The notes beneath the pieces were generated by a model, which saw only the letters and a program-made list of their open reading frames with translations, ran no database searches and was not told where the DNA came from. DNA of 64,000 bases from Mytilus californianus (lineage: Eukaryota > Mollusca > Bivalvia > Mytilida > Mytilidae): contig NW_026262734.1 of assembly GCF_021869535.1 (NCBI RefSeq), positions 76,384,339 through 76,448,338 on the forward strand, read 5' to 3'. Shown piece after piece: positions 1 through 11,500 of the stretch. The translations under genes were made by a program, and so were the position numbers. Numbering within the stretch: the first letter of the stretch is position 1; each line of letters opens with the position of its first letter.

Positions 1-528
1 TTTAATGTATATATGCTATTGCCATGAAACTAGGTAAACTGTCTTATAATTCTCTAATCTTAGTTCATGCCAAGTTTGATTAAAATTAGTATTTCTACTT
101 TATTAGGTCTCTAGTGTGGATATAGTGTATAACTTGCAAATTATTTTCATACTCCTTCCAAATTTATTGCGGATGAATAACATTTTTACCAGATATCCGG
201 AATCCTCTGGTTTTATCCATGCAGTGCCATTAAAAAATTTTGCCCAAAAACCCCTACTTTTCTTTTCATATTTTTATTACATAGTTTAAAAAGCCATATT
301 TGAAAATCTTATAAAATCCTTGTTATTTTTCCATAGCTTTTGAAAGAAAAAGGTGCCAGTGTTAAGTGTATGAAAAATCTAGAGAGAATCACTTCCCGCC
401 AAATTTTTAATGGCTTATATCTTAAAAACAAGCACACGGACCCTTCATTTTTTCTGTTTTTTTAGTTCCTTTATTCATATTCTTTTAAAAAGCTTGTTAT
501 TTTGAAACGGAGTAGCGAACATCCTTAA
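1..528. other. Intergenic, no gene seen
   Basis: AT-rich sequence with no coding signal that I trust on either strand and no repeat that I recognise. It ends where the small inverted-repeat element at 529 begins. Confidence 0.6.
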
Positions 529-984
529 GGCCAAACAAAAATATATGTCTGTTTACGGTTACCCGACCGACCGTCCTTTTGAGCGCCGACCCTAAGTCAT
601 TTTATTTCCGTCGTAAAAGCAAAAATTAACTGAACTCGTGTCAAAAATGAAGTTTGTGTTGCCAATAATATAAATCAATTGCCTTATACATCCCAATGTT
701 CACAATTGTGAATATGACAGCTGTTATAAGGAAATTCGTGACTCGTGATGAAATAAACACTTTGCCGCCATTTTTTCCCCAACCAATAACCAAGGGAAAT
801 AATCCAATCATTAACGGGTAAAATTGGCCAAGGATCAACTCAGACCACGACAAGACGAAACAGCATGACTCAAAATCATGTTGCAAAAAATAAAATGAAA
901 AAATAAAATAAAATGGAAATACCGACCTACCTAGCCTTTTTTTTAAAGTATGTAACCTTAAACAGACATATATTTTTTGGGGCC
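529..984. mobile_element. MITE-like element with terminal inverted repeats
   Basis: The left end (529-561) reads ggcc..aaaatatatgtctgttta.ggtta and the right end (about 950-984) carries the reverse complement with few mismatches, so about 33 bp of terminal inverted repeat flank a 456 bp body. A 134-codon minus-strand reading frame inside (641-1045) has no recognisable domain and is probably a chance frame. The flanks read TTAA on the left and TAAG on the right, so a clean target duplication is not visible. Non-autonomous DNA transposon is the best reading; the superfamily is not determined. Confidence 0.55.
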
Positions 985-1179
985 TAAGTAGTGATTTGGT
1001 ATAGTTTGAAAAGGTCAAATATAAGTATGTCTGTGAAGTTGTCAAACTAATTTAAAGACCCTTTAAACATAAAATTGTCCATATTTTGAGTTATAGCTTA
1101 TAGATTTTTCTATTATGTTAATATGTCCTGTCCCAAAAGTAGTACACTACACTGTTAAAATCTCTTTTGGATAGAGCCA

Positions 1180-2135
1180 GCGCAATTTTTTAAATTTGCC
1201 TTTTTGCTCATTGTTCCGAAGGAACAGTGCGATTTTGCCATCACTTGGCGTCCGTCGTCGTCTGTCGTTGTTTTTCGTCAACCATTGGCGTCCGTCGGGT
1301 GTAAACTATTTCATACATCTTCTCCTCTACTGAACCAATTCCTACCAAACTTAAGCTGAATGATCTTTATGGTATATTTACAATAAAGTTTGTGTTTTGT
1401 TACATGGTTGTCATGGCTAAATATGAACATAGGGGTAAATGCAGTTTTTGGCTTTTATCTCAAAACCCAAAGCATTTAGAGCAAATCTGACACAGAGTTA
1501 ATTGTTCATTAGGTATTCAAAGTTCTATCAGCCCTGAAATTTTCTGATGAATGTAATAACCCATTGTCATGATTGTTGGGTTGCTGTCACTTAATTGGTA
1601 ATTTCAAGAAATATTTGCAGTTTTTGGTTATTATCTTTAATATTATTAATGATAAAGATAAACTGTAAACAGCAAAAATGTTCAGCAAAGTAAGATCTAC
1701 AGATAAGTTTCTATAACCAAAATTGTCAATGGACCTCTTAAGGAGTTATTGCACTTTAACGACAATTTTACACAATTTGTTTATCATGTTTTCTAACTTT
1801 TAAAAATCTTCTCCTCTGAAACTACTGAACCAATTCCAACCAAACTGAGACTGAATAATCCTTAGGGTATTTAGAATAAAGCTTGTGTTTTATTTTCTGT
1901 TTCATCAATAAACATGGCTGCCATGTCTAAAAATAGAACATAGGGGTAAAATGCAGTTTTTGGATTATATCTCAAACACTAAAGCATTTAGAGCAAATCT
2001 TATGTGAGGTAAAATTGTTCATTATGTCAAGTTCTATCAGCCATTAAATTTTCAGATGAATCTAACAATCCATTGTTGGGTTGCTGCCACTAGATTGGTA
2101 ATTTTAAGGAAACTGCAGTTTTTATTTTGTGGTCA
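1180..2135. repeat. Dispersed mussel repeat, two diverged tandem copies
   Basis: The segment beginning near 'cttctcctctactgaaccaattcc' (about 1318) recurs at about 1807, with the same order of phrases: 'ataaagtttgtgtttt', 'aacataggggtaaa', 'gcatttagagcaaatct', 'gttctatcag', 'ttgggttgctg' and 'tggtaatttcaa'. The period is close to 490 bp. I recognise this wording as a family common in Mytilus genomic DNA. It has no open reading frame. The upstream part (1200-1290) contains GTCGTC/GGCGTCC-rich sequence typical of the head of such elements. Confidence 0.6.
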
Positions 2136-2215
2136 AAATATTGGTATGACGTTGACGTTGGCGGCGTCATCGTCGTCCAAAGACACATTGGTTTTCACAC
2201 TCTAACTTTAGTTGA

Positions 2216-2940
2216 AGTTAATGGATCTCGATGAAATTTTGCCTTAAGGTTCAATACCACAAAAGGAAGGTTGGGATTGATTTTGGGGGTTATGGTACCA
2301 ACAGTTAAGGAATTAGGGGCCAAAAATAAGCATTTTTGTAACTTCCGGACATAACTTGTGTGTTAGTGTATGGATCTCTCTGACATTGTACCACAAGATT
2401 CCATATCACAAAGGGAATGCTGGGATTGATTTTGGGGGTAATTGCCTCAAAATTTTAGGAATTAGGGGCCAAAAAAAAGGGGTAAAAAACAAGCATTTTT
2501 CTAGTTTCATGACAATAACTTGTGTGTAAGTGTGTGGATCTTTCTAAAATTGTACTACAAGGTTCCATATCACAAAGGGAAAGCTGGAATTGATTTTGGG
2601 GGTAATTGCCCAAAATGTTTAGGAATAAGGGGCCAAAAATAAGCATTTTTCTAGTTTCCAGACAATAACTTGTGTGTAAGTGTATGGATCTTTATGAAAT
2701 TGTACTACAAGGTTCCATATCACAGGGGGAAAGCTGGGATTGAGTTTTGGGGTAATTGCCCTAAACGTTTAGGAATTTGGGGCCAAAAAGGGGCCAAAAA
2801 ACAAGCATTTTTCTTGTTTCCAGACAATAACTTTGTGTTCAAGTGTATGGATCTCTCTGAAATTGTACTGCAAGGTACCGTACCACATAGGGAAGGCTGG
2901 GATTGAGTTTGGGGGTGATGAATCATCAGGGGGTTCAAAA
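2216..2940 (+). repeat. Tandem array of about 150-160 bp units
   Basis: The unit reads approximately 'aacttgtgtgtaagtgtatggatc...gaaattgtactacaaggttccatatcacaaaggga...gggattgattttgggggtaattgcc...aggggccaaaaa'. Starts of the phrase 'cttgtgtgt' fall at about 2357, 2519 and 2670, with a variant at 2831, giving periods near 162, 151 and 161. Four clear copies plus a diverged first copy are present. Short open frames inside are by-products of the repeat. An inverted relative lies at 30185-30640. Confidence 0.75.
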
Positions 2941-3065
2941 AATTTGGGGGGATTTTGTTTACTTTTTTTCTTTTTGTTTTCTTTAAAATTTTCCATTTTA
3001 AATTGGTTATTTCTGATTTATATATATAAGCAAATAATAATGATACGGTTTGAAAAGGTAAATTA

Positions 3066-3655
3066 GAAAGGAGTAGGCCCAGTAAGACCCGTTTTTGGCC
3101 CCAAAATATAGCAGTTTTACAAAATTGTTAAAATGTAAATTTTTAGCTATTTATTGGAAAGAAGAATACTTCTGTTACATAAATATGGGCTGTTTTTGAC
3201 AATACAATGCACATGTATCGGGTACTAGCATCATTAAGTCATGCTAAATTACTGAAATCTTCGAAATTTTAGCATTTTGGTTAATTTTTAGACGGTTTCC
3301 GTCTGAAATGGAAGTGGCCGCATTTGTGTTCATTCTTAATATTTAAATGTAAGTTGTATTTGATGATAATACATAACATATATAAAGGTTGAGAATGAAC
3401 ACGGATGCGGCCACTTTCATTTTTGACAAAAACCATCCAAAAAGTGACATATTATGGCATATTTGGTAGATTTTTCATATTTAAGCTTGAATTTGAGCGT
3501 CTTTAGTGACTAAATCAGTTCAAATCTTTCACATTAACTGATTGAATCGACTGAAGTAGACACTTAAGTGTTTAAAAAGTGTCCAAAATCTTTCATCAGA
3601 TGAACTTGAATTTTGAGGCCAAAATCGGCCCTTACCGGACCTACTCCCTTTTAAG
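3066..3655. mobile_element. Fold-back MITE, about 590 bp
   Basis: The ends form terminal inverted repeats of about 45 bp (left 3066-3107, right 3610-3655; core GGAGTAGG.CC.GTAAG..CCG.TTTTGGCC). A second inverted pair sits near the centre (3285-3340 against 3386-3440; core GAA.GTGGCCGCAT..GTGTTCATTC). The stretches between the two pairs are not obviously complementary. This looks like a non-autonomous DNA element able to form a cruciform. No coding capacity is seen. Confidence 0.65.
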
Positions 3656-3660
3656 TTCTT

Positions 3661-5400
3661 AGACCACATTCATTTTGTGAGCCTCTTGTTTTAATTGCTT
3701 CTGTAAGTAATATATTAATTTGAAATTTTGACGACAGACACATACAGATTATACTGTTAACAATATTTCAGAGTTTAATGTTGTCAAGCACACAAATCAT
3801 AGAAGAATAGTTAATCACGTCATTGTTGTCCATTGAAAAATTAGTATGAACACGATGAAAAAGTATGGGAATGTTTGTTTGTTAAACTATTGACCGTGGT
3901 TATGTCTTTGAAACTGTTGACTGGCAAATAGTCTGTGAAATGAAATAGCACAAATATTTCATTCTTTTTTATATCATGGTATATAGAAAAACACATACTG
4001 ATGTATAATAATAGTTATAGTGACTGTCATTAAATTATAGTTTTTACCTTTTTTAAGTTTAGGGCAAGAAATATAGAAGATAAAGAAAAATATAAACAAT
4101 TACAACTGTACAGTAGAAATGATCGGCAAAACAAGATAAACAGAAGACAACAAGGCCTAAATGGTAAGACCACTTCTATATAATAAAAGTGATTGCCCTT
4201 GAATGATGACTATTATAAAAATAAGAAGATGTGGTATGGTAAATGAGTTATCTATTCACCAGAGTTCAATGAAGTGGATGCAAGCAATTAAAGACCAATG
4301 ACGGCCTTCGATAATCATGATAATGAGAAAACCCATACCTTATAAGTCAGCCAATAAAGACCCCAACATGAAAAGATTTAAACAATCCAAATTAGTTCAA
4401 AGCCAATAACAAGTAATAAAAAAATCATGTCTGTGAGCACTCCACCTAACCATAATCTAGGACAGTGGTTCAAATAGCACAACATATGAACAAACTGTAA
4501 AAACTGTTGCAAGTGGCTCAACTCATTATCACTGCAAGGCACTAAAACGACTGATATTAAGTCGTGGACACAACGCACTGAAATAACAGAACTCATAATC
4601 ATGATTAGTAGGAATATCAAATTTAAGTTTCTCAAAATGTTCATATTAAACATGATAAAATAAGCTTATTTCATATTGCTGTTTTTTTCTCAATTTATAT
4701 TTTGTGTATTTATAGGTGCAGAGACTTCTTGGTTTTCATGATCATCAACAGATCAATACAGAAGAGGAAACTTAAGGTTAATACTTTTCTACATTGTGTG
4801 CTAATTGGATTAATGTGAAATGAAATGTGTGCTTACCTGGAAAAAGAAAATAGGAAATTTCTACAAAATGGCTGTAAACAAAATGGAGTTCAATCATAGA
4901 TGCACAAGAACACAATTGTGTAATTGCAACAACCTACACTGAAGGATTAGGGAGAAATGTAGAAAAAATAGTATTTTTTTGTCGAAATAAACACCTGCTT
5001 TATCCATTCATGTACATAGCTCTGTCATATCAACTATATAGAGGAAGATGTTTGAAGAACAAATTGCAAAAATGTATTCTCTACCAATTGAAGGAAGATG
5101 TCTGGTGGATGGAATTATTTATGCACTGAACTGTTTTTAGGGGATTGAATAATTGTACGCAGCAGAAAAGTTAAATTAACATGAACATTGGTTATTTTAT
5201 TTAATCCGCAAATATGAGCACAATATTAATAACATCACAAATAGTATGATATTCATAGCGTTTTGCTTATTATTGTATTGTCTCAAACAGCTAGCCCATT
5301 GTTTTTGTATGTCATGTTACTCATCAGTGAACATTTTATTAAAGTTTTAATTATCTTTTGTATCAATTATTCAGTCTCAGGAAAAATTATATTCATACTG
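3661..5400. other. Non-coding stretch with degraded SINE-like copy
   Basis: No gene is recognised. From about 4225 to 4370 there is a decayed copy of the mussel 'agaagatgtggtatg...ggccttc..aatgagaaaaccca' repeat. The 91-codon minus-strand frame at 4378-4653 begins in repeat-like DNA and shows no domain. The remainder (4650-5400) is AT-rich and unremarkable. Confidence 0.5.
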
Positions 5401-5409
5401 TTATTACCG

Positions 5410-5890
5410 TTATGAAATTTTCATAGAGGAAAATTGAATTAGAGAAATTTCCATAGAGGAAATTTGGAGAACAATGTTTTCCTTAGAGGAAATTTGTGGT
5501 CTTGAATTTTCTCTCAAGGAAAAGTGTTTGTCAAAAATTTCCTCGCAGGAAATTGCTGTTGACAAAATTTCCTCACAGGAAAAAGTATTTCCTCAAAGGA
5601 AAATTTGAAGCCGCAAATTTCCTCACAGGAAAAAGTATTTCCTCAGAGGAAAATTTGAAGCCTCAAATTTCCTCAGAGGAAATAGAATTTCCTCAAAGGA
5701 AAATTTGAAGCGACAAATTTCCTCACAGGAAATGGAATTTCCTCAAAGGAAATATTAATGCAGCAAATTCCCTAAGGGAAATCTTTTTCCCTTGAGGAAA
5801 ATACAATTTCCCTGAAGGAAAAATCTTTTTCCTTCAGGGAAATTTGATTTCCCTTGAGGAAAACTACTTTTCCTCTGAGGAAATTGTTGA
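5410..5890. repeat. Array of short palindromes TTTCCTC-GAGGAAA
   Basis: About 480 bp contain roughly two dozen copies of a 14-17 bp palindrome of the form TTTCCTCNNAGGAAA, commonly in 34 bp pairs spaced by 'atttgaagc.gcaaa'. The last copies shift to TTTCCCTTGAGGAAA variants. A 70-codon plus-strand frame in it is only the repeat read through. The array lies directly upstream of the BEL/Pao element. Each unit is its own hairpin, and neighbouring units can also pair with one another. Confidence 0.85.
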
Positions 5891-6019
5891 AAAAAGGGGC
5901 ATAACTTTTTCAACAGTGGTGCTAGAGACAAAAATTTTTAGGACAAATATCAGGGAACCAATACCAACCAAGTTATCAACTTCATTTTGACTTAACTCCA
6001 AAAATAAAGGTGACAACTT

Positions 6020-8914
6020 TTGCACTCAGCGGAAGTGCAAACTTGTCCCGGAGACTGTTCTATGCTCGTGTCAGAAACTCCAGTCTATATGTTAGATCCT
6101 GAAATAACAAATACAAATCAAGTACCATCACCTGGAATAATTGACCTCACAAAATACATTATGAAAAAAGACATTATGTTGTCAAGAATGTCACAATTTG
6201 ACGACAAGCAAGAAAAGTACTGTAGTTGGAAGAGAAGTTTCAAAAACATTATGAAAGAACTTGACGCAACCAGCTCAGAAGAATTAGATCTGTTGAACAA
6301 ATGGTTTGGCCCGCAATCAAAGAAACAGGCATCAAGCTTAAGAGTCGCAAATGCTCATGATGAAACTAGAGGCTTAGAGAAAATATGGAAGAGGCTCGAT
6401 GTGAGGTATGGAGCACCTGAAAGTGTAGCCGCCTCACTCAAAGAACGCTTGGACAGATTTCCTAAAATTAAAAACAATGAATACGATAAATTGTATGAAC
6501 TCTCAGACCTTTTGTCTGAAATCGAATCAGTTAAACAGAATGAAAAATATCAATTAGTTTTGGCGTACTTTGACGCTTCATATGGAGTGAATGAAATTGT
6601 AACAAAACTGCCATATTTCATGCAGACTAGATGGATTGACCAAGCCAGCAAGTACAAACTCAACAATTCAGTGGTGTATCCACCATTTAGAACATTTGCA
6701 GAATTTATTCATTCTTTAGCAGTAAAGATGAACGACCCAAGTTTTAAGTTTCAACAGACTGAATCAGGTAGTAACCGAAAAGACCCTGAAAAGCAGAAGT
6801 TTAACAACAGAAATCCAACAAATAGAAATGCACTAAATAGACAAGTATTAAACACAAAAAAGACTAAAGTAGAAAATCAGAACTCAAATGACCTTAAGTG
6901 TCTAGTACACGAAGAAGGGAAACATAGTTTAGTAGAATGTCGATCATTTCCTACCAAACCCCTTGCAGAAAAAAGGGAGATAATAAAGAAACATGGTATT
7001 TGCTTTAAATGTTTAAAAGGCAAGCATCTGGCTAAAGACTGTTCAGCAAAGGTTAATTGCGAAAAATGTGGAAACTCATCACATTGCACAGCGTTTCACA
7101 TTGAACGTCAGGAACCATTGTTAGATAATGGCGGGGAACGAAAGAAGATAGACGAGGATACCCCGAAAGTAGGATCATTATGTACAGAAATTTGTGGCGA
7201 CGCAAATCAGTTTAATGGAAAGTCATGTGCAAAAACATTACTGATAAACCTATATCCAAAGGGAAAAACAGAACAACGTGTAAAAACATATGCGATAATT
7301 GACGACCAAAGTAACAGGTCTTTAGCTACCTCTGAATTTTTTGATACTTTCAGCGAACACTATGATACTATACAATATACCTTGTCAACGTGTTCAGGAA
7401 AATCTGCACAGTCTGGGCGTCGTGCCACAGGATTCATACTTGAATCATTCGATAGAAATACTAAACTCAAGTGCACATCATTAATAGAGTGTAATGACAT
7501 TCCAAATTCCAAACAAGAGATAGCTACACCTGCTGTAGCCAGACAGTATAGTCATCTAGAGTCAATAGCAGAATTTATCCCTGAATTGGACCATGACGCC
7601 AATATTTCACTGCTTATAGGAAGGGACATGATAAGTTGTCATCACATTTTGGACCAGATGATTGGTAAAGATCATGAACCATACGCTCAGCGCCTACGGT
7701 TAGGATGGACTATTATTGGAGAAGCATGTCTTTGTCTAGTGCATACATCTGATGTCATAACCGTCAACAAAACATCAGTTTTACCAAATCAGGAATTAAC
7801 CTTGAAACCTTGTGAATATAACTTTAAGGTCAAGGACACAAAACTAGAACAAAAATCTGTTTATAGTGATATATTTGAACAGATTGTAGAAGATAATGAA
7901 GTAAGATTATCCCGTGAAGATAAGGAGTTTATAACCATTATGGAAAATGGAGTACGGAAGGAATCAAATGGTAACTTCAGTGCACCTCTGCCTTTTCGCA
8001 AAGATGGTACAACACTAAGTAATAACTATGAACAAGCACGAAAAAGAGCAGAAAACTTGGAAAGAAGTCTAAAGAGGGACCCGAAAAAGTTAGAGGATTT
8101 TCTTCAGTTCATGGAAAAGATACTTAAGAACAACCATGCAGAATTGGCACCCCCTATCAAGGATGGAGAAGAAGTATGGTATTTGCCCATTTTTGGGGTC
8201 TACCATGCTAAGAAACAGTCTAAAATACGGGTAGTTTTTGATTCGTCGGCAAAGTACCATGGGATATGTCTAAATGACGTACTGCTTAAAGGACCAGACT
8301 TAACAAACAATCTAGTTAGTGTATTATCAAAGTTCAGAATAGGACAGTTTGCAGCTATTGCTGATGTGGAACAGATGTTTTTTAACTTTGAAGTTCAAGA
8401 GAATCACAGAAACTTTCTCAGATTTATTTGGTTTAAAGACAATGACATTGAAATGCCACTTGTAGATTTTAGGATGCGAGTCCATGTATTCGGAAACTCT
8501 CCGTCTCCATCAGTTGCAAATTATTGTTTACGAAAGGCGGTTTGTAATCACGAAGGAGAAGAACCGTGTGACGACGTATGTAAATATGTGAAAGAACAGT
8601 TCTATGTTGATGATGGACTTCTTTCTAGCGACAGTGAAAAAGACATTGCTAGTCTTATTAAAAGAACACAGGATAGACTAATGACAGGTGGTAATATTAG
8701 ATTACACAAAATCTTATCGAATAGTAACAAAGTGCTTTCTAGCTTTCCACAAAAAGACTTAGCAAAGAATATTACAGAAACAGACTTTGATTCTGACAAA
8801 TCTTGTTTACAGCGTAGTGTAGGCCTAAGCTGGGACGTCATTCGAGACATATTCACATATCAGCTATCAGCAGATGAGAAACCTTACACAAAAAAGGAGT
8901 ACTCTCAGTCATAA
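6020..8914 (+). CDS. BEL/Pao gag-protease-reverse transcriptase part
   Basis: This 964-residue open frame holds the first half of the retrotransposon polyprotein. Residues about 45-230 resemble the DUF1759 gag region of BEL elements. Residues 293-360 carry zinc-knuckle cysteines and histidines, including GICFKCLKGKHLAKDC. Near residue 423, AIIDDQSNRS is the DUF1758-type aspartic protease active-site segment. The reverse transcriptase runs from about residue 720, with FDSSAK, the first catalytic Asp in AIADVEQMF (about 780) and the YVDDG catalytic box near 862. The start is the first available Met; the true N-terminus may be missing because no 5' LTR is seen. The frame ends at a shift within an A-run at 8890-8895, where the conserved sequence continues in another frame. 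Confidence 0.85.
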   Translation: MHSAEVQTCPGDCSMLVSETPVYMLDPEITNTNQVPSPGIIDLTKYIMKKDIMLSRMSQFDDKQEKYCSWKRSFKNIMKELDATSSEELDLLNKWFGPQSKKQASSLRVANAHDETRGLEKIWKRLDVRYGAPESVAASLKERLDRFPKIKNNEYDKLYELSDLLSEIESVKQNEKYQLVLAYFDASYGVNEIVTKLPYFMQTRWIDQASKYKLNNSVVYPPFRTFAEFIHSLAVKMNDPSFKFQQTESGSNRKDPEKQKFNNRNPTNRNALNRQVLNTKKTKVENQNSNDLKCLVHEEGKHSLVECRSFPTKPLAEKREIIKKHGICFKCLKGKHLAKDCSAKVNCEKCGNSSHCTAFHIERQEPLLDNGGERKKIDEDTPKVGSLCTEICGDANQFNGKSCAKTLLINLYPKGKTEQRVKTYAIIDDQSNRSLATSEFFDTFSEHYDTIQYTLSTCSGKSAQSGRRATGFILESFDRNTKLKCTSLIECNDIPNSKQEIATPAVARQYSHLESIAEFIPELDHDANISLLIGRDMISCHHILDQMIGKDHEPYAQRLRLGWTIIGEACLCLVHTSDVITVNKTSVLPNQELTLKPCEYNFKVKDTKLEQKSVYSDIFEQIVEDNEVRLSREDKEFITIMENGVRKESNGNFSAPLPFRKDGTTLSNNYEQARKRAENLERSLKRDPKKLEDFLQFMEKILKNNHAELAPPIKDGEEVWYLPIFGVYHAKKQSKIRVVFDSSAKYHGICLNDVLLKGPDLTNNLVSVLSKFRIGQFAAIADVEQMFFNFEVQENHRNFLRFIWFKDNDIEMPLVDFRMRVHVFGNSPSPSVANYCLRKAVCNHEGEEPCDDVCKYVKEQFYVDDGLLSSDSEKDIASLIKRTQDRLMTGGNIRLHKILSNSNKVLSSFPQKDLAKNITETDFDSDKSCLQRSVGLSWDVIRDIFTYQLSADEKPYTKKEYSQS

Positions 8915-9990
8915 ATGGAATTTTTGACCCTATAGGTTTTGTAGCGCCTTTAATCCTAGGAGGGAGATTAATTATGAGACCAGCTTTACAGAACGCCAGT
9001 GTAGAATGGGATGATCCATTACCAGAATATTTGATGAATGATTGGCAGATCTGGAAACAATCATTAAAGGACTTAGAAACATTAGAAATCCAAAGATCTT
9101 TCACTGAAACATCTTTAGGCGACAGTTCAAAATGTGAACTCCACATTTTTTCAGATGCATCCAAAGACGCTATAGCCTCTGTAGCTTACATTCGCACATT
9201 CAATGACAATTGACATTCTCAGTTCGGATTCGTATTAGGAAAATCAAAATTAGCACCTAACCATGGTCACACCATACCCAGACTTGAGTTGTGTGCAGCC
9301 GTTCTAGCAACAGAACTTGCCACCTTCATTCAGAAGACTCTTGAGATACCTTCATCTGCCACATACTTTTATACACACAGTCAAGTGGTCCTAGGTTATC
9401 TATATAATGAGACTAGGCGATTTTACGTGTATGTTAGCAATCGAGTTGACCGAATTCTGAAGGTTTCTACAAAATTACAATGGAATTATGTGCCAACAAG
9501 CTATAATCCAGCAGATCATGGTACAAGACCATTGGAAGTTAACAGTTTAAGACAATCAGAATGGTTAAAAGGTCCAAATGCCTTTTTTGCGTCCCAGAAT
9601 TTATCAGATAGCACACTGTTTGAAGTCATAGAACCAGAAGTCGACAAAGAAGTCAGACCATTAGTGGAAGTAAAAAAGACATTTGTTAAGTCATCAGGTC
9701 TAGACATAAGTTTATTTGAACATTTTTCAACATGGACAAGTCTTGTCAGAGGTATCGCATTTCTTAAAAGAAAAGCTTCAATGTGGCACAAAGATGAGAC
9801 TGATGGAAAGAACAGTAAGTCTTGCGTCACCTTCATGAAGGAGACTGAGAAGTTTATCATAAAGGAAGTACAACAAGACACATACTATAATGAGATTGAC
9901 TGCTTGAAGCAAAGAAAACCTTTACAAAAGAACAGTAGTTTAATTGCACTTTCACCAGTATTAGACTCCTATGGATTACTTCGAGTATGA
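8915..9990 (+). pseudogene. BEL/Pao RT end and RNase H region, broken
   Basis: This continues the polyprotein after the frameshift. Just downstream, FDPIGFVAPLILGGR is the conserved BEL linker (Peptidase_A17 family of Pfam). FSDASKDAIASVAY is the first RNase H motif and RLELCAA the second, the latter lying after an in-frame TGA at 9211-9213. The third RNase H motif, usually W-T-D-S in this family, reads YTHSQVVLGY, so the catalytic Asp position is His. A further in-frame TGA at 9988-9990 interrupts the sequence leading into the integrase. All of these segments share one frame apart from the break near 8890. Confidence 0.8.
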
Positions 9991-10767
9991 GGAAGACTTA
10001 AAAATTCAGACATAGAAAGTTGTGAAAAAATGCCTGTCATAATACCAGGTAAAAGTTACATTGCTACATTAATAGTCAAGCACTGTCACAATGCTGTTCA
10101 GCACATGGGAAGACATTTTACTGAGGGAGCAATTCGTTCAAGAGGAATATGGTTGACTGGAGGTAAACGACTCATTAACTCCATACTACACAACTGTATA
10201 AAATGTCGTAAATTGCGAGGAAGTGCCGAACAACAGAAGATGGCTGATCTTCCTTCTGACCGTCTCACACCAAGCCCTCCATTTACCTATGTGGACGTGG
10301 ACACTTTTGGTCCTTGGTCCATCTTAACAAGACGCACACGTGGAGGTTCAGCAAACACAAAGCGATGGGCGATTATGTTTTCCTGTCTAGTCACTCGAGC
10401 AATACACATAGAAGTGGTTGAGGAGATGACTTCATCATCCTTTATCAATGCATTGCGCAGGTTTACAGCTCTTCGAGGACCAGTCAAGGAATTCAGATCA
10501 GATCAAGGCACAAATTTCATTGGAGCTATAAATGAACTAGACATTACAAGTTTCAATGTTGAAGACCAACCAATTAAAGACTATCTCCAAAACAATGGAA
10601 CCATATGGAAATTTAACCCACCACACGCCTCCAATATGAGCGGTGCTTGGGAGCGTATGATAGGACTAGCTCGAAAGATCTTGAATTCAATGTTTTGCGA
10701 TATAAAAGGTAAACAACTTACACATGAAATTCTATGCACTTTAATGGCGGAAGTATTTGTATTGTGA
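9991..10767 (+). pseudogene. BEL/Pao integrase (zinc finger and DDE core)
   Basis: The region has the H2C2 zinc-binding head (two His near HCHNAVQH, and CIKC) followed by the retroviral-type catalytic core. The three acidic residues are visible in VDVDTFGPW, FRSDQGTNF and SGAWERMIG. The open part starts at Met 10030, in the same frame as the RNase H segment upstream of the TGA at 9988. The frame is lost near 10750 by a single-base shift, and the conserved protein resumes in the next frame. It would catalyse insertion of the retrotransposon cDNA if intact; this copy is not. Confidence 0.85.
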
Positions 10768-11207
10768 ACAACAGACCTATAACTGTAGTATCTAGTGATC
10801 CAGAGTCACCTCATGTGTTATCGCCAAATGTCCTTCTCACTCACAAAACAGACAATGATACGGAATATATCCCGGATTTATCACTTAAAGACACTTATAA
10901 AGCTCAATGGAAACAAGTACACGTATTAGCCAATCAGTTTTGGAAAAGGTGGAAAACTGAATACTTACACAATCTTCAACTCAGGAAAAAGTGGGAAATT
11001 GAAAGCCGCAATCTATGTAAGGATGATATTGTGCTCATGATTGATGATACTCTGCATAGGAGTCAGTGGTTTACAGGAACTATAGTCGAAGTTTATCCGA
11101 GTTCAGATGGTTTGGTTCGTAAAGCATTAGTGCGTGTCATCAAGAATGGTGAACCAGCAACTTACATTCGTCCGATTTCTATACTTGTGTACTTATTTTC
11201 TGATTAG
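10734..11207 (+). pseudogene. BEL/Pao integrase tail, DUF5641-like
   Basis: This 157-codon open frame carries the C-terminal end of BEL/Pao polyproteins. It has NNRPIT near the start, then LSPNVLLT, then a W-K-x-V..LANQFWKRWKTEYL segment and an RNLCKDDIVLMIDD...W.TG.I.EVYPSSDG.VR stretch typical of the small DUF5641 domain. It ends 130 bp before the polypurine tract. The upstream integrase runs in a different frame, so this fragment is joined to it only through the shift near 10750. Confidence 0.8.
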
Positions 11208-11500
11208 AATTGGTTTGTGAATGAATGAACAATTATAAGGACGTTGATATCATTTATTATCAGACAATTGTAGAAATTCTTGTTCGAATTTATTTGTTTC
11301 TTTTTAAATGTAGTGATTTTGTTATGTCAAAATCAGGCGGGGAATGGAGTGTTTCACTTTTTTGGTATTGAGTTATCCTTTTTTGTACAGGTTTAGAGTA
11401 AACGCATTTCGGGAGAAGAGTCAATAACCTCTTTTTGGGCAGCAATAAACTCAGTAAATAGATATGAAAATTTAATTCTTAAATTTGAGAAATAAATTAA

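Larger units (their letters stand above)
6020..11500 (+). mobile_element. BEL/Pao LTR retrotransposon, degenerate
   Basis: Gene order is gag, aspartic protease, reverse transcriptase, RNase H, integrase and a DUF5641-like C-terminal region, which is the order and domain set of the BEL/Pao superfamily. A polypurine tract (AGGCGGGGA, about 11334-11342) is followed by TGGAGTGTTTCAC, the likely start of a 3' LTR whose far end I cannot place. No matching 5' LTR was found upstream of 6020, so the 5' end appears truncated or replaced by the palindrome array. The coding region is interrupted by a frameshift near 8890, in-frame TGA codons at 9211 and 9988, and a frameshift near 10750. Confidence 0.85.

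Noticed and set aside
2455..3066. Five short frames on both strands
   Set aside because: All arise from the 155 bp tandem repeat.
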